This document shows positions 35,637-47,953 of a stretch of DNA of 64,000 bases, one piece after another. Position numbers and translations under genes: made by a program. Positions within the stretch are counted from its first letter, which is position 1. Each line of letters opens with the position of its first letter. The notes beneath the pieces were generated by a model. That model searched no databases and was not told the origin of the DNA. It saw only the letters and a program-made list of their open reading frames with translations. The DNA comes from Copromyces sp. CBS 386.78 (Eukaryota; Ascomycota; Sordariomycetes; Sordariales; Sordariaceae). The stretch is from positions 62,001 to 126,000 of the forward strand of contig MU839099.1 in assembly GCA_030685235.1 (NCBI GenBank), read 5' to 3'.

Positions 35637-38484
35637 GTTGCGCGGGGACAAAAAGTCAACACAACGACGAAATTCTGGTGATCCCGCTGTACGGAGAGTT
35701 CACGGGAGGTGGGGTAAAGAGGACAGAAGCTCATCCATCCTATAGGCAAGCTCACCTACCTACAACACCCAGTCTGGTTGAGCCTACTTGAGTGACATTG
35801 TAGGATATAATCGATACTGATAATGCCCCCGGCATCCACGCAGTGCTACCTCAATCACAACACTTCATATTCCAGAATGACATGAACATCCGGGCCGACA
35901 CCATCACCTCAGGCAGATTGACACAATTTCCAGAAGAAGAAGCCTGCATGTGCGTCAACAACATCTCCAGCTAAATACAGTATTGTATATCATTCATCAG
36001 CTTTTGCTCAGCTCGCCAGGCCAAAACTAGAAACCTATTCTAACGTATCTCCGACTTTGCACGTGGCTCATCTCACCTCGAAGTTCTGCCAAGACGGCCC
36101 CCAATACTGTCCTCTGATTTGTGGATAATCTACTTTCCGGCCATACCCCAATTCAGATATTCGATAGCCTTTGTCAGTTCTGACACATTGCATGCGACAT
36201 CCCCAGCTCACCAACAAGGTGTGTCGCGAACCGGGCTCCTGGGGACCGGAAGGGACTGGTGATCTTTTTTACAGGGGCAAGCGCAATCATGACAGAAAAG
36301 TGCACTCGCTTGTGGTGTTGGTGATGAGGCTTTCTGGGCCTGTGGAACAGTGTTTAATCACGGCGCGGAGCGGGGATGAATGGAATGGAAAGTTGGGGTA
36401 GACTCCCCACCCTCCCACCTAACCGTCTAGCGTAGATTTACCCCGTGGGGGAAAAGAGCGGGAGGTTGGAATCTGGATAAAATTGGTACACTACACTATC
36501 CCCTTCATATGTACTACATATCTTTTTTATATTTGGTTGAGACCAGGAAAGTCTATTGCCTGATGCTGGCGGTGGTGATGGTTTCTTATCTTTGAACTGA
36601 CTGGAGAGGTTGATGTTAGGTACCTACCTACCTACCTACCGAATCCCCAACCGAAGATGCGTGATGGATTCCACTTCAGAGGATCACAATCCCAACTTCA
36701 CCAACCTTCGGGTTGCCTTGTTTGAAATTGTTGATTCCACCACGCCCGTAACGTCGCGGGCGGGATGTGGGGTAACCCCCATTCTCCTCAGCGGGTTTCG
36801 GTGGGCTCACAGTGGATTCCCGCTCGCGCTTTCCCCGGACTTGCACCTTGTGCAGATGGCAACGTTCACCAACCACTACATCCTCAGGGCGAGGAGGAGC
36901 CGACTCCAGCATGACAAGAACAGCCGGTTCCACCTCGGGCTTTTACACCTGGGCTGTCTTTGTCGAAACCTATCTGATCGATATCCAGGTCCTTCTCCAG
37001 TCCTCCTCCACTTGCTCCCCACCAAGGACAAACAAGCCTTTTCCTTCGAGTGGCTCTCCTCCGCACTTTGTTGTTGATGTCCATTCCGTTCCTCCACGAA
37101 TGACCAATAGGCTGCTGAAATACCTATCTGCGAACTTCAGTAGCATGAGTGCTTACCCCGTGCTTGGCACGTGGAACACCGTGACCAGGCACTGGACCAG
37201 AGGGCGTTCATTCAGACACTCCCGGGCGCCGTTGGGTTTCTTCTCGCCATTCTGATTGGCAGGGGGCTTTCCAGTTTACACGGCATGTATTGTCGGGTGA
37301 GGGGAACAGCCGGCGTGCGGAGTGTGGGAGGGCAAGGGGCAAGGGGGAGAGAAGAGGCGACTCCATGGGATCTGGGGAAACATGGAGGGTGGGGGGAATG
37401 GCGGCGGCGGCGACAGTAACACGGTCTGCCGAACACTGAAAGTCACTCGGAAGAAGAGGCCGAGTCCAGAATCCCAACCTCCAGCTTTTGAGCTCCTCTC
37501 TACTAACAAGGTATCTTGGATGATATCAAGGATCGTGACTTGAGCATCGCTACTCAGGACTCTCTGCCCCATGGAAAAGACATCGACCAACATATGGCTA
37601 CCGAAGCATTCAACAAGATACATATACCAAATACGAATGTGCCCACCGCTAACAAGTGCTAGATCAGACGGTAGCAAAGACGACGACAAGGCAAAAGACG
37701 ACGAAAAGGGATGGAGCCAGTTGCAATGCAACGTCCCCCTCTCCTTGGTGGAAAAATGCCACCGGTAGTGGGCGAACAGGGGAGGGGGCTTGGAAGAAAG
37801 AGCACACTCTAGCTCCAACCCGGTTACCCTTTGCCTTTGAATGCCGCAGAAAGGGAAATCGCCATCCATGTATTTTCCAAAACATAACTCCAATCAGGCC
37901 TGGTAAAGGGCATCGAGCCCTTGTAGTGTACAGAGGGCGTGTGAGCTGTCTCCATCCGGTGTGATACAAGCGAGCGAACCATTGCTGCAACAGGAGGGAG
38001 AATCCGGGGCCGCGCCATCATGGAATCTGGAGTATGTGGTAGCGTCTCTCACTAAACAGTTAAGGCGTGTCAAGTCGCCAAGGAAGCGAGACCTAGGTAT
38101 ACCTACTTGGTGACCTTGCATGGGGGTTCCAGAACTGGCCGAACTGGCGTTGCACTGCGTTGCTTCCAGACATACAGGAACTACATAAGGGTTCTTGACA
38201 CCGGCACCGTTACTTTCTATTATATTACCCGGAGGCTGGAGGACACTCATTTTCTTTTCTCGTGAATCTTTCCTCTCACACCTCATCCATCTATCATCCT
38301 TCCTACCAACCACTCAGGTCCCGATCAAGAGGTCATACCGTTGAAGGAGGCTTCTCACTCATCGGCCAACATCCAGCCAGCGCCCAAAGAGGCCTCGAAG
38401 GCTGTTGTTCATCATCATCTCATCTCCGACACACGAAGAAGATATTTCGAACGATAGAGGGCAACCTCACACCAAACCGTCAAG
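35637..38484. other. Intergenic region upstream of the MFS gene
   Basis: About 2.8 kb between divergent genes (BNR_4 minus, MFS plus). It includes five TACC units at 36621-36640. Long frames at 36610-37077 (plus) and 37276-37893 (minus) overlap other frames and carry no domain. I see no gene. Confidence 0.4.
36621..36640. repeat. (TACC)5 microsatellite
   Basis: Five perfect TACC units in the MFS upstream region. Confidence 0.85.
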
Positions 38485-40309
38485 ATGGGTCTCTCAATAG
38501 GAAACAAGATCCTCCGAAAGATCGTCAAAAATGAGGCCATGGCACAAGATCCCCCAGAGATCTATGGCTGGCGTGTCTATCTCCTAGCCTGCTCTGTGAG
38601 TTTCCTTTATGTCTCCCGAGCAGTATCAGTATCACTCAACAGGATCTTGCCTTACTAACCCTTCCACCCCTCCCCATCACAGGCTTGCTTCGGTGCCATG
38701 TCCTTCGGCTGGGACTCCTCCGTCATCGGCGGCGTCATCGAGCTCCAAACCTTCCAGGACGACTTTGGCTTCACCGGTAACGCGAAAGCCAAAGCCAACC
38801 TAGGCGCCAACATCGTCTCCACCCTCCAAGCCGGCTGCTTCCTCGGTGCTTTAATCGCCTCCCCCCTAACCGACCGCTACGGCCGCAAGTGGTGTCTCAT
38901 CGCCGTCTCCCTCGTCGTCATCGCCGGCATCATCATGCAAGCCGCCGCCTCAGGCAACCTCGCACCCATGTACATCGGCCGCTTCATCGCTGGTGTCGGT
39001 GTCGGCGCCGCCTCTTGCATCAACCCCGTCTTCGTCTCGGAAAACGCTCCCCGCTCCATCCGCGGCTTGCTCACCGGTATCTACCAGCTCTTCATCGTCA
39101 CAGGAGGTATGATCGCTTTCTGGATCAACTACTCGGTCTCGCTGCACTTCAAGGGCAAATCCATGTACATCTTCCCGCTCGCCCTCCAGGGCCTGCCCGC
39201 CGTCCTGCTGTGCGCCTGCATGCTCCTCTGCCACGAGTCCCCGCGCTGGCTGGCCCGTCGCGACCGCTGGGAGGAGTGCAAGTCTGTTCTCAGCCGCATC
39301 CGCAACCTGAGCCCCGATCACCCGTACATCGTCGGGGAGTTCCGCGAGATCCAGGACCAGCTGGAGCACGAGCGCCGCCTCCAGGGCGATGCTACCTACT
39401 GGGACTTGACCCGCGATATGTGGACCATCAGCGGCAACCGCAAGCGCGCGCTGATTAGTGTCTTCCTCATGATCTGCCAGCAGATGACGGGCACGAACGC
39501 CATCAACACGTACGCGCCGACCATCTTCAAGAACTTGGGCATCACGGGCACGTCGACGAGCTTGTTCAGTACCGGTATCTATGGTATTGTCAAGGTGACA
39601 AGCTGCGTCATCTTCTTGCTGTTCCTCGCCGACTCGTTGGGCCGTAGACGGTCGCTGCTGTGGACGTCGATTGCCCAGGGTCTGGCCATGTTTTATATCG
39701 GCCTGTATGTCCGCATCTCGCCGCCGATCGAGGGCCAGTCGGTACCCCCCGCGGGATATGTGGCGTTGGTGTGCATCTTCTTGTTTGCTGCGTAAGTTTC
39801 CTTTTTTTTTTTTTTTTTTCTCTTCCTTCCTTCATTCCTTTCCCTTCTTCTGCCTCTTGCCTGTTGCCATAGTACCTGGGTAAACCTTTAGCTAACATTG
39901 TACAAACAGTTTCTTCCAATTCGGCTGGGGTCCTGCCTGCTGGATCTACGCCTCGGAAATCCCCGCCGCCCGCCTGCGCTCGCTCAACGTGTCCTACGCC
40001 GCCGCGGCGCAGTGGCTCTTCAACTTCGTCGTCGCCCGCGCCGTCCCGACCATGCTGGTCACGGTGGGAGCCCACGGCTACGGCACCTACCTGATCTTTG
40101 GCAGCTTTTGCTTTAGCATGTTTGTCTTTGTCTGGTTCTTCGTGCCCGAGACCAAGGGCGTCTCGCTTGAGCATATGGATGAGCTGTTTGGCGTTACTGA
40201 TGGCGGGCCGGCTGCTGAGAAGGGGTCCGTTCAGGGGGGCGAATATGATGCGGCGTCGGAGATTGGAAAGGCGGATCAGAAGTCGAGGCACGTGGAGGTT
40301 TCTGTTTGA
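38485..40309 (+). CDS. MFS sugar porter (hexose/quinate permease type)
   Basis: Exons 38485-38595, 38683-39791 and 39910-40309 give 539 aa. Introns are 87 and 118 nt (GTGAGT...CACAG and GTAAGT...AACAG). Twelve hydrophobic segments are readable. Family signatures: the TM1 start [15 protein letters not shown]; loop 2-3 [20 protein letters not shown]; the TM6 end [12 protein letters not shown]; the [14 protein letters not shown] substrate region; DSLGRRRSL in loop 8-9; and [17 protein letters not shown] at the end of TM12. This is a proton-coupled plasma-membrane importer of the fungal sugar-porter family. The substrate (hexose, pentose or quinate) cannot be fixed from sequence. The cytosolic tail is short and acidic. 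Confidence 0.93.
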
Positions 40310-41101
40310 TTAATTGGGGCCGGGGTTTTTTTTATTTTTTTTTATTGGTGGCTACCTTATTGTTTGTTTTGTTTGTGTTTGGGTTTTGGATGGAAGAGGC
40401 GATGCCGTGGTGGGGTTATGGATGCCACAGGGGGAAGAACAAAGGAAGACAAATGATCGTTCTTTTGTCACCTGGTATGGTATGGTATGAGATGGATGAA
40501 TGATTAATGATACCACCCCCCGTGATGATACGGGGGATTTTTATAATACCAGGTTGATAACCATTGAGCTTGAATTAATACCTGATGGTGACTATCCCTC
40601 TGATATGAAGAGCGCAAAACGTAATTACCCGCTCTTGAATCGTCCTGAAAATTTTCCAAACAAGGTTGACCAGATGTGCGGTGTTCAAAGGTGAGAATAT
40701 GTTGGTGATAATGATATGTCAACCCTAGTGTCTTTGAGGTGGAGGATATTGTGACGTTGGAGGTCTTCATTCCAGCAACTAGTAACGATGATATATTGTA
40801 CTTCAAAGAGGTCCGATGTAGTTTATCAGTGGCATTATGATTATATATAAATGTTAGGTGAGATTGTCACATGCATTATCTGGACAGCCATCTTGTATGA
40901 TAGGGTATAATTATTATTGATCATATCGAGAGCCCGGCCTTGTTTTTGTGACTCGGGCCCCCAATCGTGGTATCATCGTTACATGCAACTATTAAGACAA
41001 CATAATCTCTTATGGGTATAACATCATCCATCTTTCATCATCAACAACATATAAAGCGGGGCCTCTGCTTCCAGAAGCCAGACATGATACGTTTGAGCTG
41101 C
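40310..41101. other. Intergenic region between convergent transporter genes
   Basis: About 790 nt holding both presumed 3' untranslated regions, T-rich runs after 40325, and a 7-bp hairpin at 40517-40536. No gene seen. Confidence 0.45.
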
Positions 41102-43474
41102 TTAGCATGAGTCGACCGGGCAGCCGATGTTGGAGCCGTACACGGAACCGTCAACACCAGCCAGGGTGAGGATGGCACCGACGACACCACCGAGACCCTC
41201 GCCAGCAATGAAACCTGCAAGGACAAGCTTGTTAGCACAGAGTTGCGATGAGTGGTGAGCGGAAAACGTGAACTTACCAGCAGCAAGAGCATAGCCGTAG
41301 ATATCCCAGGTCCTCATGCTGTACTTCCTCCAGATGGCGGCAATGATGGCACCGAGAAGGGCGGCGTTGGCGAACACAGGGGCGGGAATGACCCAAGCGA
41401 GGGCAATAGCACCCCAGTTGGGAAGCCACTTGCGCCACTTCTCGTGCTCACCGACGAGGTAGAAGTGACGGACGATGACCTGAAGGACAGAGACAACGCC
41501 CATGACGATAGCGAAAAGACCGGAGGAGAGGGGGATTTTGACGTTCGGGTCGGTGACAGCCTGAGCGACGGCTTTCCAGGCGGACACGGAGGGGATCGCG
41601 AAAGCGCAGTCATCTTCCAAATTAGGATCGTAAATGCAAGGGTAGGCCTTGGTGAACAAGACAAAGAGGCCGGGGGAGAGCCAGACGGCAACGAAGGTAC
41701 CAATGGCCTGGGCAATCCACTGCTTGAGCGGGGGAGTGCCGAGGAGGTAACCGGTACGGAAATCGGACACGAGGGCGTTGGCAACGTCGGCACCACCGGC
41801 AGCAAGGCCACCGGCGGCCAAGTTGATCTTCTGAGCGTGCTGGATGGAGAAGCCAGAGTTTTGGGTGGCACCACCGAAGACGAGCTGCGAGGCCTTGGCA
41901 GCGGCAGTGAGAGGGGTGGAATCGGTGACAGCACCGATCTGGATGGCGAGGAAAGAAAAGAGGAAGGCAAGAATGGCGGCGAGGATGGTGAGACCCGGGT
42001 GCATGTCCCACTGGAAGTGGAAGATGATCATGGCAACGACCACGGTAACGACGAGGCCGACCATCCAGTGCCAGTGCTTGACCTGCTCGTTCGCCTTGGC
42101 GGGATCCTCGACTTCCTCGCCAGTCCGGACAACCTTGGCAGCCTGCTTGGCAAAGAAACCGTTGTTCTTGCCCTTGGCGACAAGGCTGTCGTTGATGCTG
42201 ACGCAGGTCTGCTGCCACGAGGACTTCAAGCCGAACCAGATGACCTTGTACTGGACGAAGAGCTCAGCCATGGAGGAGCAGACCATGACCATGACACCAG
42301 GCCACAGAAGCCAATAGCGAGGCGAGGGGGTAACCTTGCCGAGGTTCCTGAGGGAGAAGAAGTTATAGTAACTATCCCATTTAGGGTCGTCGGGAACGTA
42401 CTGAGTGCCGATGCACACGCCGTAGTGAACCAAGACGGGACCAATAAGACCCCAGGCCAGGAATGAGCCGACAAACATACTGATAGCAGGGTTGAGACCA
42501 ATCAGGATACCGGAGCCGATAAAGGCAGGAGTCCATTCGAAGTACCAGCCCCACGACTCGATGTTCATGGCCCAACTCGTGTAGCCTGACCAAATGTGAA
42601 TCCAGGTGAAAGGATGCCAATCGTAAAGGATACCAATGGCATAGTACGAGCCAACACGGTGAGCCAACGCGGCGCCGAAGGCCAGCATCAAGCACTTGAG
42701 CTTCTTCATGGCCTCAATACTGCCAGCCGCACCAGCGTGCATGGAGCGGATGGTCAAGGCGACGGCGGTGGGCGTGGGGAAGATGAGCTTGAGCTCACGG
42801 GCGACCTGAACGACGAAGAACTTGCGAAGAGGGGTAACGTAGAAAAGACCCAGGAAGGAGCAGACCAGGGTAATGGTGAAGATGGCGCCAATATCCTTCT
42901 GGGGAGTGGAGCCCACGCCCATGGTGTCAAGCTTATACATGGCGGGAATACCGGCGACGAAGATGCCAGAGATACCACCAGCACCGGTAGCAGCGGCCTG
43001 GATGATGGAGTTTTCCTGGGGACCGAAAGCACCACCGATGATGGGAATCTGGCCGGACCTGGACATCATCTTGATGATACCGTAACCGAAAATAGCACCG
43101 AACATGTTGGCGCTGAAGGTGAAACCAGTCTTGAGACCTGCATCAAGATAATTCTGGTTAGAAGAGTCGAACTCAATTTTATATAGAAGGCGAAACTCAC
43201 CCAGGTAAAGGTTGGAAGCGCTGACAAGACAGCCCAAAACGATACCGACGACAAGGGCACGGATGGTCAAAGGATTCTCCTCGTGAACGACTGAAGCGTC
43301 CATCTTGAGGGGAGCGAAAAGATCCTCCTCCTCGACCTCCCCAGTGCTCTCGACCTCAACCGACATCTTCTCCTTGACATCGTTGGCGTTCTCGTAGGCG
43401 GGGGTGCTCTCGGAGAAAGGGCGGACGTTCGCCGCCGAAGCGTCGAACGACCTCTTTTCCTCCACGATGGCCAT
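41102..43474 (-). CDS. OPT-family oligopeptide / YSL-like transporter
   Basis: Minus-strand exons 43201-43474, 41278-43137 and 41102-41214 give 748 aa. Both introns are 63 nt and open in frame, so retention would not break the protein, but GTGAGT and GTAAGT donors and conserved joins support splicing ([19 protein letters not shown] and [12 protein letters not shown]). A ~60-residue acidic cytosolic N-terminus precedes about 14-16 membrane segments. [15 protein letters not shown] and [12 protein letters not shown] mark the fungal YSL-like branch of the OPT family. [15 protein letters not shown] and [20 protein letters not shown] are typical later motifs. Such proteins move small peptides or metal chelates with protons. 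It is convergent with the MFS gene, which suggests no co-regulation. Confidence 0.92.
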   Translation of the reverse strand: MAIVEEKRSFDASAANVRPFSESTPAYENANDVKEKMSVEVESTGEVEEEDLFAPLKMDASVVHEENPLTIRALVVGIVLGCLVSASNLYLGEFRLLYKIEFDSSNQNYLDAGLKTGFTFSANMFGAIFGYGIIKMMSRSGQIPIIGGAFGPQENSIIQAAATGAGGISGIFVAGIPAMYKLDTMGVGSTPQKDIGAIFTITLVCSFLGLFYVTPLRKFFVVQVARELKLIFPTPTAVALTIRSMHAGAAGSIEAMKKLKCLMLAFGAALAHRVGSYYAIGILYDWHPFTWIHIWSGYTSWAMNIESWGWYFEWTPAFIGSGILIGLNPAISMFVGSFLAWGLIGPVLVHYGVCIGTQYVPDDPKWDSYYNFFSLRNLGKVTPSPRYWLLWPGVMVMVCSSMAELFVQYKVIWFGLKSSWQQTCVSINDSLVAKGKNNGFFAKQAAKVVRTGEEVEDPAKANEQVKHWHWMVGLVVTVVVAMIIFHFQWDMHPGLTILAAILAFLFSFLAIQIGAVTDSTPLTAAAKASQLVFGGATQNSGFSIQHAQKINLAAGGLAAGGADVANALVSDFRTGYLLGTPPLKQWIAQAIGTFVAVWLSPGLFVLFTKAYPCIYDPNLEDDCAFAIPSVSAWKAVAQAVTDPNVKIPLSSGLFAIVMGVVSVLQVIVRHFYLVGEHEKWRKWLPNWGAIALAWVIPAPVFANAALLGAIIAAIWRKYSMRTWDIYGYALAAGKFTFSAHHSSQLCANKLVLAGFIAGEGLGGVVGAILTLAGVDGSVYGSNIGCPVDSC

Positions 43475-43768
43475 GTTTTCCTATTCGGTGGGGAGGAATA
43501 GGTGGAGGTCCGTTGGGAAGCTGTGAGCCAAAGGTCACAACGTAGTCGACTGTGGTGGGACACAGAGAAAGAAAGAGACGAGCCGGGAAAATGGTGGAGG
43601 GGAGGGCGGTCCCAGGTTGATATTTATCAGTTGAAGGTGCCCTAGTGTCACCATGGACATGACTGCGACGGCGATTCTTCCTTTCTTCTGCAAGATAGAC
43701 AGTTGCTCCATTTGTCTGGTGCATCCGGAGTACCCCTGCCTGGCGTGGGCGGCCAAGAACCTAGGGTA

Positions 43769-43804
43769 CGTTCTGGCCGCTCATACCGTTCTGGCCGCTC
43801 ATAC
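43769..43804. repeat. 18-bp perfect tandem duplication
   Basis: CGTTCTGGCCGCTCATAC occurs twice head-to-tail, about 300 nt upstream of the OPT start codon. It could duplicate a regulatory site; there is no direct evidence. Confidence 0.9.
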
Positions 43805-46800
43805 AGTCCAACGCTGCGCTGGTTTGGTTGTTAGCTTAATACTCCGAATGAGATCTTCAGACCCGTCCGAAACGCTGCTGGAATACTTAAAAGTGCCTGG
43901 ATATCAACACAAACAAACATGATCAGTATCGAATCGACATGTTAGCCGTCATATGAGGTCTTTGTGTTGGAAGGGAATCGTGTAAATTGGATGTAAGCAC
44001 GCTTCGTAGAGCTGACTCCAGGTCTCGAGCTAACGAACTTTTCCGGGGTAAACCGTACCAGAGCAGTAGACACCAGCCCGGTATAAACATAACGAATGAA
44101 ACTCACCTTCCATTCCCGTTCTACTCTAAACAGAGCCCTGTTCAATACCCAGACACGGGATGCATCCCGCTGGTTCAAGGTCTCGTGGGCGACTTGCCAG
44201 CGACCCAGCTGGCCCAAGGGATTAGCAAAAGGTCAAAGGCTCCTTCTCCCGTGTATCTCGTCGATCCCCAAGGCATGGAAGGTCGAACTGCCTGTGCTCC
44301 CGTTCGCCACGTTGTTGGGTCGGCGTAGGCCGTGATAAGCAGCACAAACATGACTCGGAACCTGGAACGCAACACCATGACAGACGGCGGGACCGCGGGA
44401 TGGCATGGATGGCATGGATGTGATAAGGTCAGGAATGTTGCAAGGTCTCCCTGCTCGGCCTGCAAGCGCTGCAACCCAGTTCTACGACTCTGGACCAGTG
44501 TGTTGCCACGGTCGACGCCGGCCGTTTGAGGGCCGTTGATTGGCTGAGGGATATCCAACGCATCCCAATTAGGCAGGTCGGATGTCTTTGGTAAAAGTGG
44601 CAGTTATCGCCGTTTTCGAGTAATTCGCTTGCACCGCTGGCCTGGCTACCACTTTTGTCACTCTGCCTCCGACAGTTCATCGGTTCATCTTTAGGGCGCG
44701 GCAAAGGCAATCGATGGATGGGGTGCGGAACAGGTTGTGCGCATCGATGGGGAGGCGGTAGTGTAGGCAAGCGCAACATCCGCATCAATCTCGATGGCCA
44801 TGATAAACATGCACCTAGTACGCATGGAGAAGGATGCCAGGATGGGGTACGAGATCTGGAATGGCATCAAGATTGGATATGTGCAGAACCTCAGTGAGCG
44901 CGTGTCAATGGTTTGATATACCTAAAACGAAAAACTCTCATTTTGTTACCTTGAGCCTCATCAAACACACACGCCTTGGCTGCTTGGGTTTTAGTTCCGA
45001 GCTCGGTTCGGTTCCCGGCAGGCTGTGGCTCCAACCTAGGCTGGGGTACAGCGGCAGGTTGCCTGCCGGAACACTGGCGGGGGTGCCGAGAATCGGCCTC
45101 TAGTCCTGGCCACTTCTCTTGAACCAACAAACACCTTTCTGAATGACTCCAGTTCCAACGTCACCTTGGTCTGATTACCTAGGAAACTCAGTTCACCAGC
45201 TCCGTCGCCACCTCTCCGCCAACACAGTCGAGACTCGAGACAGTCCACTACCACTGCCATCGCACCCTCGATTTCGCAATCACTTACCGTCGACCTGGGC
45301 CTCCATGATTCATCACCCCATTCCCCGCATTCGTGTTTCCAAAGTCCAGCCCACGTCGACAGTAGGCCGCCCGTTACGGCTTTCCCCTTTCCCGCGACCT
45401 CTTATTTTAGTTGGGAGCCTTCTGAGAGTCAGTCAACACACTAGCCAATATATAGCGCTTTTTAGGCCCAACGGGTCTCGCAAGCCAGCAGATCTTTGTC
45501 CAAAATGGCAGGTGCATGGTTTCGAGAAGCAGCCGAGGGACGTCCACTCGCCAGGGCAAGACAAAAGCACATCCAATCCCATAACAATCCTCGGACCAAC
45601 CCGCCCACAAAAGTTGTGTGGTGTGTCGACCGTTGTGGCTGCTGGCGCTGTGGACTGTGTGGACAAGGCAGAACAGGCAGTCAAGGCACTGACCATATAA
45701 AATCCACACAGACAAACTTGGCATAATGTTGAACATCCTTTGATTCACCTTATTCCATGTCAACCTACCAACAGAGCTTTCAGGAGTTGAGTCCTCAAGT
45801 ATACCTACACAGCTAGATGCAGAGCCTCAGGGGGAACTGGTTCCCCAAGTCAAACAAACATTCAGTCAGCGGCGTTCTGTCAGGGCGAGTAAGCTCGCTG
45901 GCTCGTTAGCTTCCGGCTCCTAGCCCCGGCCCCGCAACACCATAGCTCCCTGGCGGTTCTGGTACCGTACCGACTGATCCAAGGAATCAGCAAGGTTCAG
46001 GCTCCGATCTGGGGTGCCTCGCCAGCAACTGCTCTATCCTTCAGAGTGATCCCATCTACCTAAGGTATGTTCTTGGCCGTGTCCAAACAAGCAGGTCGCC
46101 AACTGCAATCCTCCAACATCTGTAGCACCACAATACTCGCGGCGATACATATGATCGACCCAGACCCCTTACTTCACGATCCGGTGCAGCCAACACATAA
46201 TGCGAGGGGACAGACCTTACAGTACCCAGCTGATGAGCCGAGCATGTTCGTCCGCCGCAGACGATGCACCATCATGAGCAGCGAAATTTCGAAGCAATCT
46301 GGGGACAGCAATATTGACAAGGCGTTGAGTCAGCGATATTGAAAGCTCGTAACGGCACTCCTCGACACGGAGGATCGAGCCATGCCAAGATACAATGTGT
46401 GATAAGCGCCATGCTCCAAAGCTTACCTCCTGCCGTTCTCGATAAGTTCCGATCGTTGGTGGCTTGGCATCCACTACGCCCAGATCCCTCAAAGTGGATG
46501 GTATCCCGACCTTCTGTACGCGGTAAAGTAACCTTTACTACCGCATAAGGCACAGTACTTGAGTTTGTACCTGTTCCTTTTCAATGTGGTCACCACCAAG
46601 CCTATGACAAACTGACTTCCAACTTCAATATCGGTTTTTACGCCACCAACATGTCTTTCTACATATCGCAAACCGATCATGGCTACAGCTGCACTTCAAC
46701 GCAACGGGCGGTTGGCGTCGGGCAAAGTCCCGTCCACTCTTGCTTCTGAATCATCTTGTAGCGTTGAGTGGTTGACCGAGATCTGATTGTTGACGGACCT

Positions 46801-47381
46801 GCTCCTTTTGGCCAATTGTATTCTGAATCAAGAAACTCATGAGATCACATCATGAGTTTGGGCTTTCACCGTAACCGCACGCATCGAAATGTCCGAAACT
46901 CAACAGGCTGCCAAAGAAACACAAACTCGTCCTCTCCTTTTCCGTCACTACCTCCACCGACCTATATTCACCTTCTACCGCATACCTGATTTATACTTCT
47001 TCGTCACTCTCCCGGGCCGTGATCGGCATCCGATGGGATGAGGATGGGCTCAGGCCTCTTCAAGATTTCCATGCTGAGTTGCTGGCCTCCGCAGTAGCTC
47101 CAGTTTCACCACGTGCCGATAGACAGGGAGTTCCGGTACCGTGGGTGCAGGATAGCCAGCTTCGATACATATCAAAGTGACTCTGCCGCAGTCTCACTGC
47201 AGAATCCTTATCTTGGCTTTCCAACACTTCCCTCCCATCGGATATCAGAGTGTTACCGTGTCCCTGCTAAGGAAGTTCGTTAATACGCAGTCACGCACAT
47301 CTCGCCGAAGAACCAGGGAGATGAGGTGGTATGGCATGCCTCGGTCTGATTCATGCGAGGGCCTCTTTTCCCATCACATAT

Positions 47382-47412
47382 CCTACCTACCTACATACAT
47401 ACATACATACCT
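47382..47412. repeat. (CTAC)n/(ATAC)n microsatellite
   Basis: CTAC units grade into ATAC units over about 30 nt in the gene-poor region. Confidence 0.8.
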
Positions 47413-47928
47413 AGACTAGGTATATGGGCCTTCTAGGGCTGCATGGTCTTGATCGTCGTCCGAGAGATCCTAGATCAGGGCTATCGGGAGGCAAATCATG
47501 TTGCGGGTTGTGTGAGTTTCGCGGCCTCAAGTCGAGGAAGCCTAGGCTAGGCAGTGCCATGAGGACCAGCCTCCTAGGAAATGGTAATATCATTCCGCTG
47601 GGCCGAGTTGGTGGACGACAATGTAGTTCCATATCGTTAGCTCACGTACCGGAAGGACGATAACATTGGACAGGCTTACTCGCTCGATGTTTATAGGTGG
47701 TGAGGAACATATCATTAAGGTTGCAACTTACACTAACGACAGACACTCTTCGAAGGCTTTGCCCAAAACACACATTATACCACAAGTTCCGCGCTGCCCC
47801 GAACAATATTCGGCCAATCAACCACCCAACTCCATTTCACTCGTCGGAATAATATTGAACACACACAGTGTTCCTGTCGGCTGGCGTTCCTGTCCGTCCT
47901 CTCGGATCTATCTCCAGCTCCGGATATA

Positions 47929-47953
47929 CCACACACACACAAGCACACACACA
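47929..47953. repeat. (CA)n microsatellite
   Basis: Two CA runs separated by AAG, followed by an A-rich stretch. Confidence 0.8.

Noticed and set aside
37276..37893. 205-codon minus-strand frame
   Set aside because: Low-complexity Pro/Ser/Phe translation of a purine-rich stretch; no domain and no conserved start context.
45143..45700. 185-codon plus-strand frame
   Set aside because: Overlapped by minus-strand frames and without motif, signal peptide or splice pattern.
46891..47043. 50-codon frame beginning MSETQQAAKE
   Set aside because: Mildly coding-like, but ends in TGA with no good donor and no downstream partner exon.
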